From Parabacteroides sp. PF5-9 (lineage in GTDB: Bacteria; Bacteroidota; Bacteroidia; Bacteroidales; Tannerellaceae): a DNA stretch of 58,718 nt. The notes under the pieces are model-generated. The model searched no databases. It had not been told where the DNA came from and was given only the letters and a program-made list of their open reading frames with translations. Positions within the stretch are counted from its first letter, which is position 1. Every line of letters starts with the position of its first letter. The DNA lies in assembly GCF_029893105.1 (NCBI RefSeq), contig NZ_JARXWG010000023.1, positions 1 through 58,718 of the forward strand, given 5' to 3'. Below are positions 18,467-27,327 of the stretch, piece by piece. Position numbers and translations under genes: made by a program.

Positions 18467-20785
18467 TTATATAAAGTTGCACATCAATGATAACCATATG
18501 GCTGAAGGAAGTACCCATATTTCTTTCCAGTTATGGCAGTTTTCTGCGGGCCAATAAGGTAGGTCGCGGTTGAAATGGGTTTGCACGCCTACCGGCAGAC
18601 CTCCGGTAAGATTGCCGCTCATTACGGAATATTGTCCGGCATATCTGTAACCTTCGCCATACATCAGGCTTTGAGCAAATGGATTTTTCCCCAAATGCCA
18701 CTCTAACTGATGGTATACAATGTTTAAGAGTTCTTTATCTTGTAATAGATTGGCAATATCGGCCAGCCCTTTTGCCTGTGTTAAGATGGTTCCGCTGTTT
18801 CCTCTGAATTCTCCCCAGACAGGGAACCGTTTTATGTAGTACCGGTCATTTAAGCGGATACCTTCCCGTATTTGTTCGGTTTCTTCTTCATTACGGGCTT
18901 TCGTAAGATCGTAAACGCCTGCCGGTATCATATAATAGGGGGCATTATGTGCTGTGATCTCTTTATAGTAGCCGGCATATAGCTTCAATGCTTCACGCCA
19001 TGCGTTGGCCTGGTCAGGGAATTGCCGGGCTATTTTTACAAGTCCGGTAACGACATTGTGTTCAAATCCTCTATGCGGATAATGAAGGATAGCCTCTTTA
19101 TCTGAGTTACGGTAGAAGAATCCTTTTAGTGCAACATCCGTATCCAGATCATTCTGTTGCTGGCAGCTTACGATATAATCGGCATATTTAACGGCTGCTG
19201 TTTTATATTTTTCATCGGCTGTTGCTTCATAGAGAACCATTGCGGCATTTAAACCTGCTCCGGCCAGATCTACAAGCATCTTGGGCTGATCGGCTTTTGC
19301 GGCGAAATCAAAATCTTCTATCGCACATTTCAGCGCATAGTCTGAGAAGAAAGGGTCTTTAGCTTTAAACAGGATCGCTGCATTTGCTTCGGTTACTGCT
19401 GCCATGAAATTGGATTGAGGACTATTGGATGCATTGCTTTGGTAGTCATCACTGTTTCCTATAATATCGTCTGTCCACATATCTTTTGTCGACCATGTGG
19501 CGCGGTATCCATCACCAAAACGGGTTTTCATAAGCCATGCTGTTCCCCAACGGGCTTCGTCCAATAAGCGTTCATATAAGACGGGATCTGTTTTTTCCAG
19601 CTTACGCGCCAATTCCATCATGGCAGTGGCTGACTCACTTGTATTACCCAGTCCTTGAGAGACATCTCCGGCGTCATGCCATCCGCCATGTATATTTACC
19701 GATAAGTCACCATGGTGACAAAGCCAATCCAGATGACAGGCGTCATGGATTCCTTCGATCAGATAGCCACAGCGTTGGGTATAGAAATGGTTGATTGTCT
19801 TGATGATAGTGTTCCGGTATACGGTTGAAAAGTTATTTATGACAAAGGGCTTGGTCTGTAGGTTTCCGGCTTTTAAGGTGTAGGTGCCGGGGGTATTGAA
19901 TGCTGAAAAGTCTAATACGTTAAACGTACCTATACCGGTAGAACCGGCTTTTACTTCTCCTTCGAATGCTACGGAGTTGTCGCTTGTATTAATGAGGGAG
20001 AAGGTTTTTACTGAAGGGTCGGGTGTTAGCGCTGTTTTTGGTAGGTTTGCTGCATACCCGGAGTGATTATATGCTATTTGGTTTGGCTGAACATCCCAGC
20101 CTTCAAAATGGTCGGCGTCTACTTTTTCGAGATAGACTTCATCGACGTAATATTTAATCTCTTCAGCGGCTCCAGGCTCATTGCCTTGCAAACGGTATTG
20201 AATCACGAATCCGGTGACTTTCTCACGGCCTAAATGGGCTATTTCCCAATAGACTTTATTCCATTTCTGGTTCTCAAGCACCTGGAAGTTATGCCCGTTT
20301 TTAACACCCGGCACTTTGTCTTCGCCATCATTAAAGAATATCGTGTTAATTGATACGACTTTGAATCCCGGCAGATCAGGATATATCCAGAATGAGATCC
20401 GGTTCCAATCGGTCCAGTCTTCGTTGTTTACTTTAAAGAATGCCCCTGAGACTCCCCAAGGCCTTCCTCCCGGAGGATTAGACGGACCTTTTGTTGGCGA
20501 GGTTATCATAACAGAGGCATTTCCTTTGTGTCTTTTCTCTGTTGATAAGGATATTGCGCCGTATGCTCCCGAATGTTCCCAGGAAGTGATAGCTTCGGCA
20601 TCGGATAGTAATTTGGTGTCTAACACCTTTTTCTGTGACCACTCGTATTCAAGTGTATTCTCGTAGGGCGCCACAATCGGCATTACCGGAAGATCCGTTT
20701 TTATTTCCTTCTGCTGTTTTTGCACACAGGAAGTAACAGCTAATAATACAGCCAGGCTGAAGATTGAGAGTAAGTGTGTTTTCAT
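18467..20785 (-). CDS. GH9-family glycoside hydrolase lipoprotein
   Basis: The protein is 772 aa, with a lipobox ending at Cys20 (AVTSC). A carbohydrate-binding-like beta-sandwich (about 45-225) precedes a CelD-type Ig domain (about 230-320) and the (alpha/alpha)6 GH9 catalytic domain. The catalytic base pair lies in WHDAGD (Asp371 and Asp374). The proton-donor glutamate is probably in HNWKEIW near 755. GH9 enzymes are inverting beta-glycanases, classically endoglucanases, but CelD_N-type members also include exo-acting enzymes. It lies between the two beta-helix genes and is probably on the outer membrane. Substrate not inferable. Confidence 0.85.
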   Translation of the reverse strand: MKTHLLSIFSLAVLLAVTSCVQKQQKEIKTDLPVMPIVAPYENTLEYEWSQKKVLDTKLLSDAEAITSWEHSGAYGAISLSTEKRHKGNASVMITSPTKGPSNPPGGRPWGVSGAFFKVNNEDWTDWNRISFWIYPDLPGFKVVSINTIFFNDGEDKVPGVKNGHNFQVLENQKWNKVYWEIAHLGREKVTGFVIQYRLQGNEPGAAEEIKYYVDEVYLEKVDADHFEGWDVQPNQIAYNHSGYAANLPKTALTPDPSVKTFSLINTSDNSVAFEGEVKAGSTGIGTFNVLDFSAFNTPGTYTLKAGNLQTKPFVINNFSTVYRNTIIKTINHFYTQRCGYLIEGIHDACHLDWLCHHGDLSVNIHGGWHDAGDVSQGLGNTSESATAMMELARKLEKTDPVLYERLLDEARWGTAWLMKTRFGDGYRATWSTKDMWTDDIIGNSDDYQSNASNSPQSNFMAAVTEANAAILFKAKDPFFSDYALKCAIEDFDFAAKADQPKMLVDLAGAGLNAAMVLYEATADEKYKTAAVKYADYIVSCQQQNDLDTDVALKGFFYRNSDKEAILHYPHRGFEHNVVTGLVKIARQFPDQANAWREALKLYAGYYKEITAHNAPYYMIPAGVYDLTKARNEEETEQIREGIRLNDRYYIKRFPVWGEFRGNSGTILTQAKGLADIANLLQDKELLNIVYHQLEWHLGKNPFAQSLMYGEGYRYAGQYSVMSGNLTGGLPVGVQTHFNRDLPYWPAENCHNWKEIWVLPSAIWLSLMCNFI

Positions 20786-20837
20786 ACGCTATAGTTCTTT
20801 TAAGATCAATATTTTATCCTTTTTTTCAGCGAAAAGA

Positions 20838-20882
20838 AGTGTTTCACCGGGCAAAACAGCCGTTTTGCCCAAGTGAAACACT
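20838..20882. other. 45-bp near-perfect intercistronic hairpin
   Basis: AGTGTTTCAC (20838-20847) pairs with GTGAAACACT (20873-20882), and inside it GGCAAAAC pairs with GTTTTGCC around an AGCC loop. No T-run follows on the minus strand. It lies between the copy B beta-helix gene and GH9, so it is more likely an RNA-stability or partial-termination element than a full terminator. Confidence 0.8.
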
Positions 20883-20947
20883 ATAATGATTAAGGGCAAA
20901 TGTAATGAAGGATTCAATAAAGGATCCTGCCATTTAGATATTTCTTC

Positions 20948-23900
20948 TTATTTTATCTTTACATTGAAAAGTTTTGTTCGTCCGGTGATAAACAACGTAT
21001 TCCCATCTTTCCCGCCAAACTGGATAGTAGACGGACGTTCGGGCACCTCGATGATTCCCTTTTCATTTCCTTCCTTGTCGAAAATAAGGATATTCCCATC
21101 TGCCACATACAAGTTGCCTTCTTTGTCGACAGCTGATCCGAATTCACCCCATTCTACGAAATAACTCATATTCGATAATGTTCCGTCAGCGGCAACATCC
21201 ATTTTTACCATCCGGCGGTCATAGTCGTCCGACGCATAGAATGTTTTCCCCGGGAACGCTTCCAATGCAGAAGAGGAACGGGCAAAGTCGTATTGATCGG
21301 CAATGATTGTCTTGCCATCGGGAGCTACAAAACATAATTCGGGTCTGGAAACGACCACGGTGTTAAAGTCGTGGAAGTCGCGCCATCTGTTAGACGGATA
21401 AAGCGCTTTCGTTATATTCGAAACAGATCCCATTTTTACTTTTGGCAACACCGTAAATGTCTCCTCCGGACGTTCCGGGTTAACCGAATAAACACGTGTT
21501 TCATATACATTATTTCCATATCCGGCAAACGAGGTTCCTTTTGTATCCGGATACGCATAAACGGCTTCCTGCTTGCCATTGACCATATAACCCGGCTGAG
21601 AACGATAGCGACAAATAACCAACAAATTATCTTGTGTATCACAACCCAGCGACATCGGTGCATACGGAAAATCAGCGACCAAAGAAAGTGTATTTGTTTC
21701 AACCGACCATTTGTACACGCGGCGCAAACGTTCTTCCGAGAAATAAATATTCCCTTTACTGTCACGGGCAATCCCTTCAGCAAATTCAAAACCGGAAGCT
21801 AATTCATTCACTTGCCCTACATGGTTATTGACCGTTCTACGATTTGATTCGTTACCTGTTACCATCAGTTTCTGTAACTCCCAGGGACGTACCTCGATAT
21901 TCTTATTTATATCATACACCGGTATATCAGTGGTATACTTAATCTGCGAGTAGTTATGCAGGTTGGCGAACTCTATATTTTTGCAATTCCAAACACGCAC
22001 GGAGTTATGATACGGCTCGTTTACACGGATCACGCGGAACATATACAGATTAGCAAAAATCATATCCTGACAATTCTCCAGTTCCACCGGCTGACAGTCC
22101 GTACTTTCACGGCTCTCTTCTTCGAGTTGGAAACAATAGACTTTCCAATTGGATACGTTTTTGAAACGTGCTTCGTTCCGAACATGATGCTCCAGCGACA
22201 TGGCATAGATACGTCCCGGCGTACTGGTATTATTCACATACAAACCATTGGTAGCATAGGTCGAAGCAGTCCACACATCTTTAATGGTTCCTCCTCCGTT
22301 GTTGGTTACCCAGAAACTCCAGTATTGATTATCCCATGCCTGATCCATACCCGCATTTGTCACTGGATTCTCCGGTGAACTGATACGCGGTTCCTGCCGG
22401 CGATACCCTTGTGTTTCCTGACCGGGTACCGGTTTGCGTAAACCTCCATGACCTCCCACAAATTTGATGTCATTCACATACGAACCAACACCTGCCATCC
22501 ATTTCACGCCTACGGCACGATAGTTATAACCACCGGTATTGATACCAATACCATTCAGGATGTTGTTACCTCCTTCGGAAGATTCCAACATTGCCACAGG
22601 AGCACCGAATCCGCTAAATGCCGGTGTACTCTCAGCCAGTCTGAACTGTGTTCCAAACGGATGTAATCCGATCAGCTTGGTGTTCGGTTTCATCTTTACT
22701 GTTTTTGAAAAACGATACCAGCCTTGCGGTACATAGATATTATCATATTTGTCAATCGCATCCTGGAAAGCTTGTGCATCATCCGTCTGATCATCGCCTT
22801 TCGCTCCCAGGTCACGGATATTTACCCAAGTCTCCATAGCCGGAAGAGCCGGAATGTCACGGACTAATACAGCCGGCATTTTGGCAATCGGTTCAATATC
22901 CGTAACGGTACGGTATTGTGCACGTGCCAGCATATTATCCATCTGCAGTCCGTGTGAGTAATCCTTTATATGATATGTTTTATGCGCCACCTTCGTATCG
23001 GTATTACTGCGTACATATTTTGCCAATACCGGTGCGTTCTGGCAATAGATGTTCCGGAACGTGATCTGATTGTTGCTGTTATTCTCATTACTGATCACCA
23101 CGACAGCCTCTTTTATATTTTCAAAACGACTGTTCTCCACAAATAGGCGATCGGCATAATTGGGATCGATATCAAACACAATCGGAGAATTCTTTACCTG
23201 AAGATTGACGATTGCCAACCCAGACTCCTGACAACGAAGTGCTGCTACACGTTGTCCTTCAAAATAGCCATCCACAAACATGACCTGCCAGCCCGGAGAG
23301 GCTTTTGTCGTGTAGATCCCATAATCGCCACCGAAAAACGCCATATTCTCCATCTCATTTCCGACTTCAAATAATCCGGCTTTTCCTTTTCCGGCATAAA
23401 TGGCCATATGACTGACAAAACTATGTTGGGCATAATGTGTACGTAAGCCTACCGCATGCGGATTACCATCCTCTATCCGAAGATTAATGTTTGACATGGC
23501 ACTATAAAAGGTACTGGCTCCTGCATCACGAACAGGCTGTCCCTCTACGACCATCCCTCCTGTAAACCAGAAGACATATTTGGCTTTTCCTTTGTCTGTC
23601 GGAATCTCCTCCTGAAAACCGGGAGAGTTCTTGGCCAGAATAAATTCAGGACGATTCTTACCGTACCCGATTAAACGAACGGCCGTAGGCACATAAATTG
23701 TTTTGCTCACTAAGTATTTCCCTTCGGGGATAAACAATATACCAAAGTTTCTTTCACGTTTCACCTGATTGATCGCTTCCTGAAGTATATCGGAAACATC
23801 CATTTTCCCGTCGGCCTTAATATTGTAATTCTCCGGAGTAAAATAGAATGCTTCGGGGTCGTCCGGACGTTGAGTATACATAGACTTCAGATCTACGGCG

Positions 23901-23962
23901 GCAAGCTGAAACGCGATGATCAATCCCACCAACACACAAAAAACTTTTTTTACTTTATTCAT
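20948..23962 (-). CDS. Double beta-helix (GH55/pectate-lyase-3-like) enzyme with C-terminal propeller, copy B
   Basis: This 1004-residue paralogue of the 15409-18414 product has the same domain order: signal peptide (cleavage likely near FQLAA), a first beta-helix module from PENYNIKADGKMDVSD, a second from NIRDLGAKGDDQTDD near residue 380, and a propeller-like C-terminus (DSKGNIYFSEERLRRVYKWS). Long blocks are shared with copy A, such as YTQRPDDPEA, PQGWYR and LIGLHPFGTQF. It differs in scattered residues, which suggests an old duplication with separate specificity. It lies directly after the DUF5107-TPR gene. It probably acts outside the outer membrane or in the periplasm on the PUL glycan. 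Confidence 0.75.
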   Translation of the reverse strand: MNKVKKVFCVLVGLIIAFQLAAVDLKSMYTQRPDDPEAFYFTPENYNIKADGKMDVSDILQEAINQVKRERNFGILFIPEGKYLVSKTIYVPTAVRLIGYGKNRPEFILAKNSPGFQEEIPTDKGKAKYVFWFTGGMVVEGQPVRDAGASTFYSAMSNINLRIEDGNPHAVGLRTHYAQHSFVSHMAIYAGKGKAGLFEVGNEMENMAFFGGDYGIYTTKASPGWQVMFVDGYFEGQRVAALRCQESGLAIVNLQVKNSPIVFDIDPNYADRLFVENSRFENIKEAVVVISNENNSNNQITFRNIYCQNAPVLAKYVRSNTDTKVAHKTYHIKDYSHGLQMDNMLARAQYRTVTDIEPIAKMPAVLVRDIPALPAMETWVNIRDLGAKGDDQTDDAQAFQDAIDKYDNIYVPQGWYRFSKTVKMKPNTKLIGLHPFGTQFRLAESTPAFSGFGAPVAMLESSEGGNNILNGIGINTGGYNYRAVGVKWMAGVGSYVNDIKFVGGHGGLRKPVPGQETQGYRRQEPRISSPENPVTNAGMDQAWDNQYWSFWVTNNGGGTIKDVWTASTYATNGLYVNNTSTPGRIYAMSLEHHVRNEARFKNVSNWKVYCFQLEEESRESTDCQPVELENCQDMIFANLYMFRVIRVNEPYHNSVRVWNCKNIEFANLHNYSQIKYTTDIPVYDINKNIEVRPWELQKLMVTGNESNRRTVNNHVGQVNELASGFEFAEGIARDSKGNIYFSEERLRRVYKWSVETNTLSLVADFPYAPMSLGCDTQDNLLVICRYRSQPGYMVNGKQEAVYAYPDTKGTSFAGYGNNVYETRVYSVNPERPEETFTVLPKVKMGSVSNITKALYPSNRWRDFHDFNTVVVSRPELCFVAPDGKTIIADQYDFARSSSALEAFPGKTFYASDDYDRRMVKMDVAADGTLSNMSYFVEWGEFGSAVDKEGNLYVADGNILIFDKEGNEKGIIEVPERPSTIQFGGKDGNTLFITGRTKLFNVKIK

Positions 23963-23993
23963 TGTTCTATTAATTAGTTACACATTTATTCTA

Positions 23994-26900
23994 TCATTTC
24001 AATGACTCGAGATACGTCTTGCTCCAGATATGTCCGGGGTTCAACTCCAAGGCTTGTTTAAATTCTGCCGACGCTTTTGTTTTGTCTCCCAGCCCCATAT
24101 AGCCTAATCCGGCCATATAGTGATTGGTCACTTGTTGCGCAATGCTGGAGCGTCGCCCGTCAAATTGTGTGTAAGCACTATTATCAGCCGTATCACCTAA
24201 CATCTTTTGGAATAATCTTTTAGCCTCTTCTGCCTTATTCATCTTGATTAACGCAAGACCTTTGTAGTAATCGAACTCACGGTCGTCGCCACGTTCAGTT
24301 TCTACCTGCATCGCTTTTTCGTATGATTCACGTGCTTTTGTACCTTCCCCACGCGATTCATACACAAGTCCTGCCAGATAATACAGCTGCGCATACCTTC
24401 CACGGCCATACAAACCGATAGGATAATCCAAGGCGGCCTCTACATCTTTCATCGCCTCGTTGTATGCCTTCTTGTCAATCTGAGCAAGAGCACGAAGTGT
24501 ATAGCTATTGAGGTAGGCATTCTGGATATCACGCGAACCTTCTGTTTCGGAGATACTGTTTGTTTCCAATGTCTTCAATGCTTCGTCGTATTTGCCATAC
24601 TCAACAGCACGAGTAATCAGACGCAACAGCGTTTCACCGCGTTTGGTCGCAGTGGCATAATTGGCCATAAGGAACTCGTACTTATCCTGCGGAGAGACCT
24701 TATTCAACTCGTTAAGTCCATCTATTTCGAACAACAGACGAGCGTCGCCACTACCCACCTGAGCCGCTTTCTTCATATTTGTCAGCGCTTTCGCATAGTC
24801 TTTATCAATTTCATTGTATGCAAGACCGAGGTTACGATGAACAATATAGAATGTAGGATCGAGTTTAGCCGATTTCTCCCAAAGTTCCATTGCTTTACGA
24901 GGTTGATGCTCGTAGTACAGATTGCCTAAATAGTAAGAGGCTTTAGCACCGGTTGCGTCCATCGCCATCGCCCGATTCAGTATAACCACCTCTTCGGAGC
25001 GGAACGGGAAACAGTAATCAGAAGGCATTGTATTAGCTTTCTGGTAATAGGCAAATGCCTTATTGGTATCACCTTGTATCTCGTTCAGATAACCGAGATA
25101 GTAATAAAGCAACGGATAGGTATTTCCTTTTGTTTCCATGCGGGCAAGAACCTCTACTGCTTCTTTGTATGCACCGGCCGACATATATTCTGTGGAAAAT
25201 TCGAGATAAGCCTGAATATCGTCACGCATCCAGCCTGAAAGCTTTTTAAGGCCATCATTGGCTTTTGCAGTATTCCCTTTTGCCTTATACATCGAAATCA
25301 ATTCGTTCATGGCCATATAATTGATCTTGGTTTTCTCCAATACTGTTTCAAACCAAGCTTGCGCATCAGCTTCCAAGCCCATTTTGCGAAGGATCAGACC
25401 TTTCAGATTCAATGCTCTGATATTGTCTGTATTGGTAGATAACGAACGATTGACATGATCGAGAGCGACAGCATAATTTCCACGCCGACAATCAATCTCA
25501 GCCAGTTGGTAATAAGCGGCCGTATGCCATGCGTATCCCCACGTAGATTGATAAAGCCAATCGTAGGCTTCATCCAGTTGGCCTAACTCCTGAAGAACAA
25601 GACCCAGGTAGTAGAGTGATTCGCAATCTTTCGGACGGGTATAGTTCATTTTTACACGCGTAGCCGCTGTACGAAGATACTTTTCCGCCTGTTCCCAATT
25701 ATGATCCTTGATCGCAAGGATACCCAGTTGGGTATTGACCTCCGAATTGTTCGGATCGCGCTTTAGCGCCTCCTGATAATAAGGCATCGGATCCAATGTG
25801 CTGTGGAACTGATTAATGCGCAACCCTGTAAGGTATAATTCTTCTACCGATTCAATAGCAGTTGGCTCGGGGAATGCTCCTAATGCTTCAGGTTTATCCT
25901 GTTTTGGATACTCATAGTCCTGCGCGATATAACCCAGAATCAGCTGACCGTCGGTATCATATAGGGCAATGTTGAGATCGGTTTCAACTACACCTGCAGG
26001 TAATTTAACATTTATCTTACGCGGCTCGGCAGGGCTGATACTAATCTGTTCAGTCTTTATTTCTTTGCCTTTGCCTTTGAGCACAAATTTGGCTGCCTTA
26101 TGAGCAGAGGTGGTATTCAATCTTACTTCAATATCAGCACCTTTTAACTCATAGTTCATCGCACCATTCCGGTTGGCATATTTCAAACCTCCCAACTCAC
26201 GGATAGGGAACCATACCATCTTACCGAATTTAGTTTCATACGGCTCCAACCAGCTATAGTCGGGTTGGTTGTCGGTATAGAAACCTGCCATAAGCTCGAT
26301 ATAACGTCCATCATTATCTGTAAGCCCCTCGTTGGTTTTAAGTCCATTGGCATTATTACCGTCAGCCCAATATTTCATGCCCGGAGAAACATAATGATTC
26401 CCGATCCATGCCGTACCCGCCTGGAGGTTATGGTCGTAACCCGCAAAATAATCTTCACGCGGATCCCAGGAAAAGAAAGAAGAAGGTACATGCGTATTCA
26501 TCCACCAACTAATATCCATATCCGTAAAGTTGTAGTTATTGAAACGACTGTCGGCGATAGGCCAAGCTGTCATATCACGTTTCCCGTGGAAGGTTACATA
26601 TTGTACCGATGGCGGAAATATAACCTGATAGGCTGAGTCGCAATGAACGGCCGGATTCGTCCAGAAAAGGAACGAGTTTTCCAAAGCTGTCCGGTTGCGT
26701 GGATTGATCGTCATCTCTACAATCGACGAGTTCGGATAGATTGTATAGCCTATCAACGTATTGACACGTTGCAACCGCTCGGTGTTATTAATCCATACTG
26801 TTTTGCTACCGTCGGCATGTTCTTCGATCTCATAATCCATATTCTCTACTGTGGTAGGCCCATGGTGGTGTGGATACCCCCACGCTAGACTACCGGAACG

Positions 26901-27290
26901 CCAGTTTCCGACCATCCCGATAAGCGAAGGTTTCACAACATGGTTTTCATAGAACCAGTTATAACCGTTTGTCTTATCATAAGCAGCATAAATACGGCCA
27001 CCTTGTTCCGGTGCTATTTTCAGTTGGATATAATCATTTTCAAGAAAGATCATCGGATAACTAACATCCTCTGTTCTTGTGGTCAATCCGTCATCGAACG
27101 GATAGGGGTAAATCCTACGTTGTACTCCCTGGTGGTTACGTCCTTCGTAAAAGCGCGGCATCACATTGGGAGGTGTCTGTATGTAAGTTTTCATGACCTG
27201 ACTACCTTCCTGTAACTTAACCTGCGCCTGAATATTGGACAGACAGAATACACCACCGATAATATATAGCGCGAATATTATTTTCTTCAT
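23994..27290 (-). CDS. DUF5107 domain protein with TPR repeats
   Basis: The 1098-residue protein has a signal peptide (cleavage near NIQAQ). Residues about 30-400 match DUF5107: ENDYIQLKIAPEQGGRIY and a histidine-rich GYPHHHGPTT resemble the mutarotase-like beta-sandwich fold. From about 500 to the end come at least a dozen tetratricopeptide repeats with the alternating W/Y-G-A pattern. No catalytic mechanism is established for DUF5107 as far as I can state. The position within the PUL operon suggests a periplasmic glycan-binding or glycan-modifying part that may scaffold the enzymes. Confidence 0.8.
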   Translation of the reverse strand: MKKIIFALYIIGGVFCLSNIQAQVKLQEGSQVMKTYIQTPPNVMPRFYEGRNHQGVQRRIYPYPFDDGLTTRTEDVSYPMIFLENDYIQLKIAPEQGGRIYAAYDKTNGYNWFYENHVVKPSLIGMVGNWRSGSLAWGYPHHHGPTTVENMDYEIEEHADGSKTVWINNTERLQRVNTLIGYTIYPNSSIVEMTINPRNRTALENSFLFWTNPAVHCDSAYQVIFPPSVQYVTFHGKRDMTAWPIADSRFNNYNFTDMDISWWMNTHVPSSFFSWDPREDYFAGYDHNLQAGTAWIGNHYVSPGMKYWADGNNANGLKTNEGLTDNDGRYIELMAGFYTDNQPDYSWLEPYETKFGKMVWFPIRELGGLKYANRNGAMNYELKGADIEVRLNTTSAHKAAKFVLKGKGKEIKTEQISISPAEPRKINVKLPAGVVETDLNIALYDTDGQLILGYIAQDYEYPKQDKPEALGAFPEPTAIESVEELYLTGLRINQFHSTLDPMPYYQEALKRDPNNSEVNTQLGILAIKDHNWEQAEKYLRTAATRVKMNYTRPKDCESLYYLGLVLQELGQLDEAYDWLYQSTWGYAWHTAAYYQLAEIDCRRGNYAVALDHVNRSLSTNTDNIRALNLKGLILRKMGLEADAQAWFETVLEKTKINYMAMNELISMYKAKGNTAKANDGLKKLSGWMRDDIQAYLEFSTEYMSAGAYKEAVEVLARMETKGNTYPLLYYYLGYLNEIQGDTNKAFAYYQKANTMPSDYCFPFRSEEVVILNRAMAMDATGAKASYYLGNLYYEHQPRKAMELWEKSAKLDPTFYIVHRNLGLAYNEIDKDYAKALTNMKKAAQVGSGDARLLFEIDGLNELNKVSPQDKYEFLMANYATATKRGETLLRLITRAVEYGKYDEALKTLETNSISETEGSRDIQNAYLNSYTLRALAQIDKKAYNEAMKDVEAALDYPIGLYGRGRYAQLYYLAGLVYESRGEGTKARESYEKAMQVETERGDDREFDYYKGLALIKMNKAEEAKRLFQKMLGDTADNSAYTQFDGRRSSIAQQVTNHYMAGLGYMGLGDKTKASAEFKQALELNPGHIWSKTYLESLK

Positions 27291-27327
27291 GAAAACATGG
27301 TATTATTCGTTTCTAATTAACTGTTCT

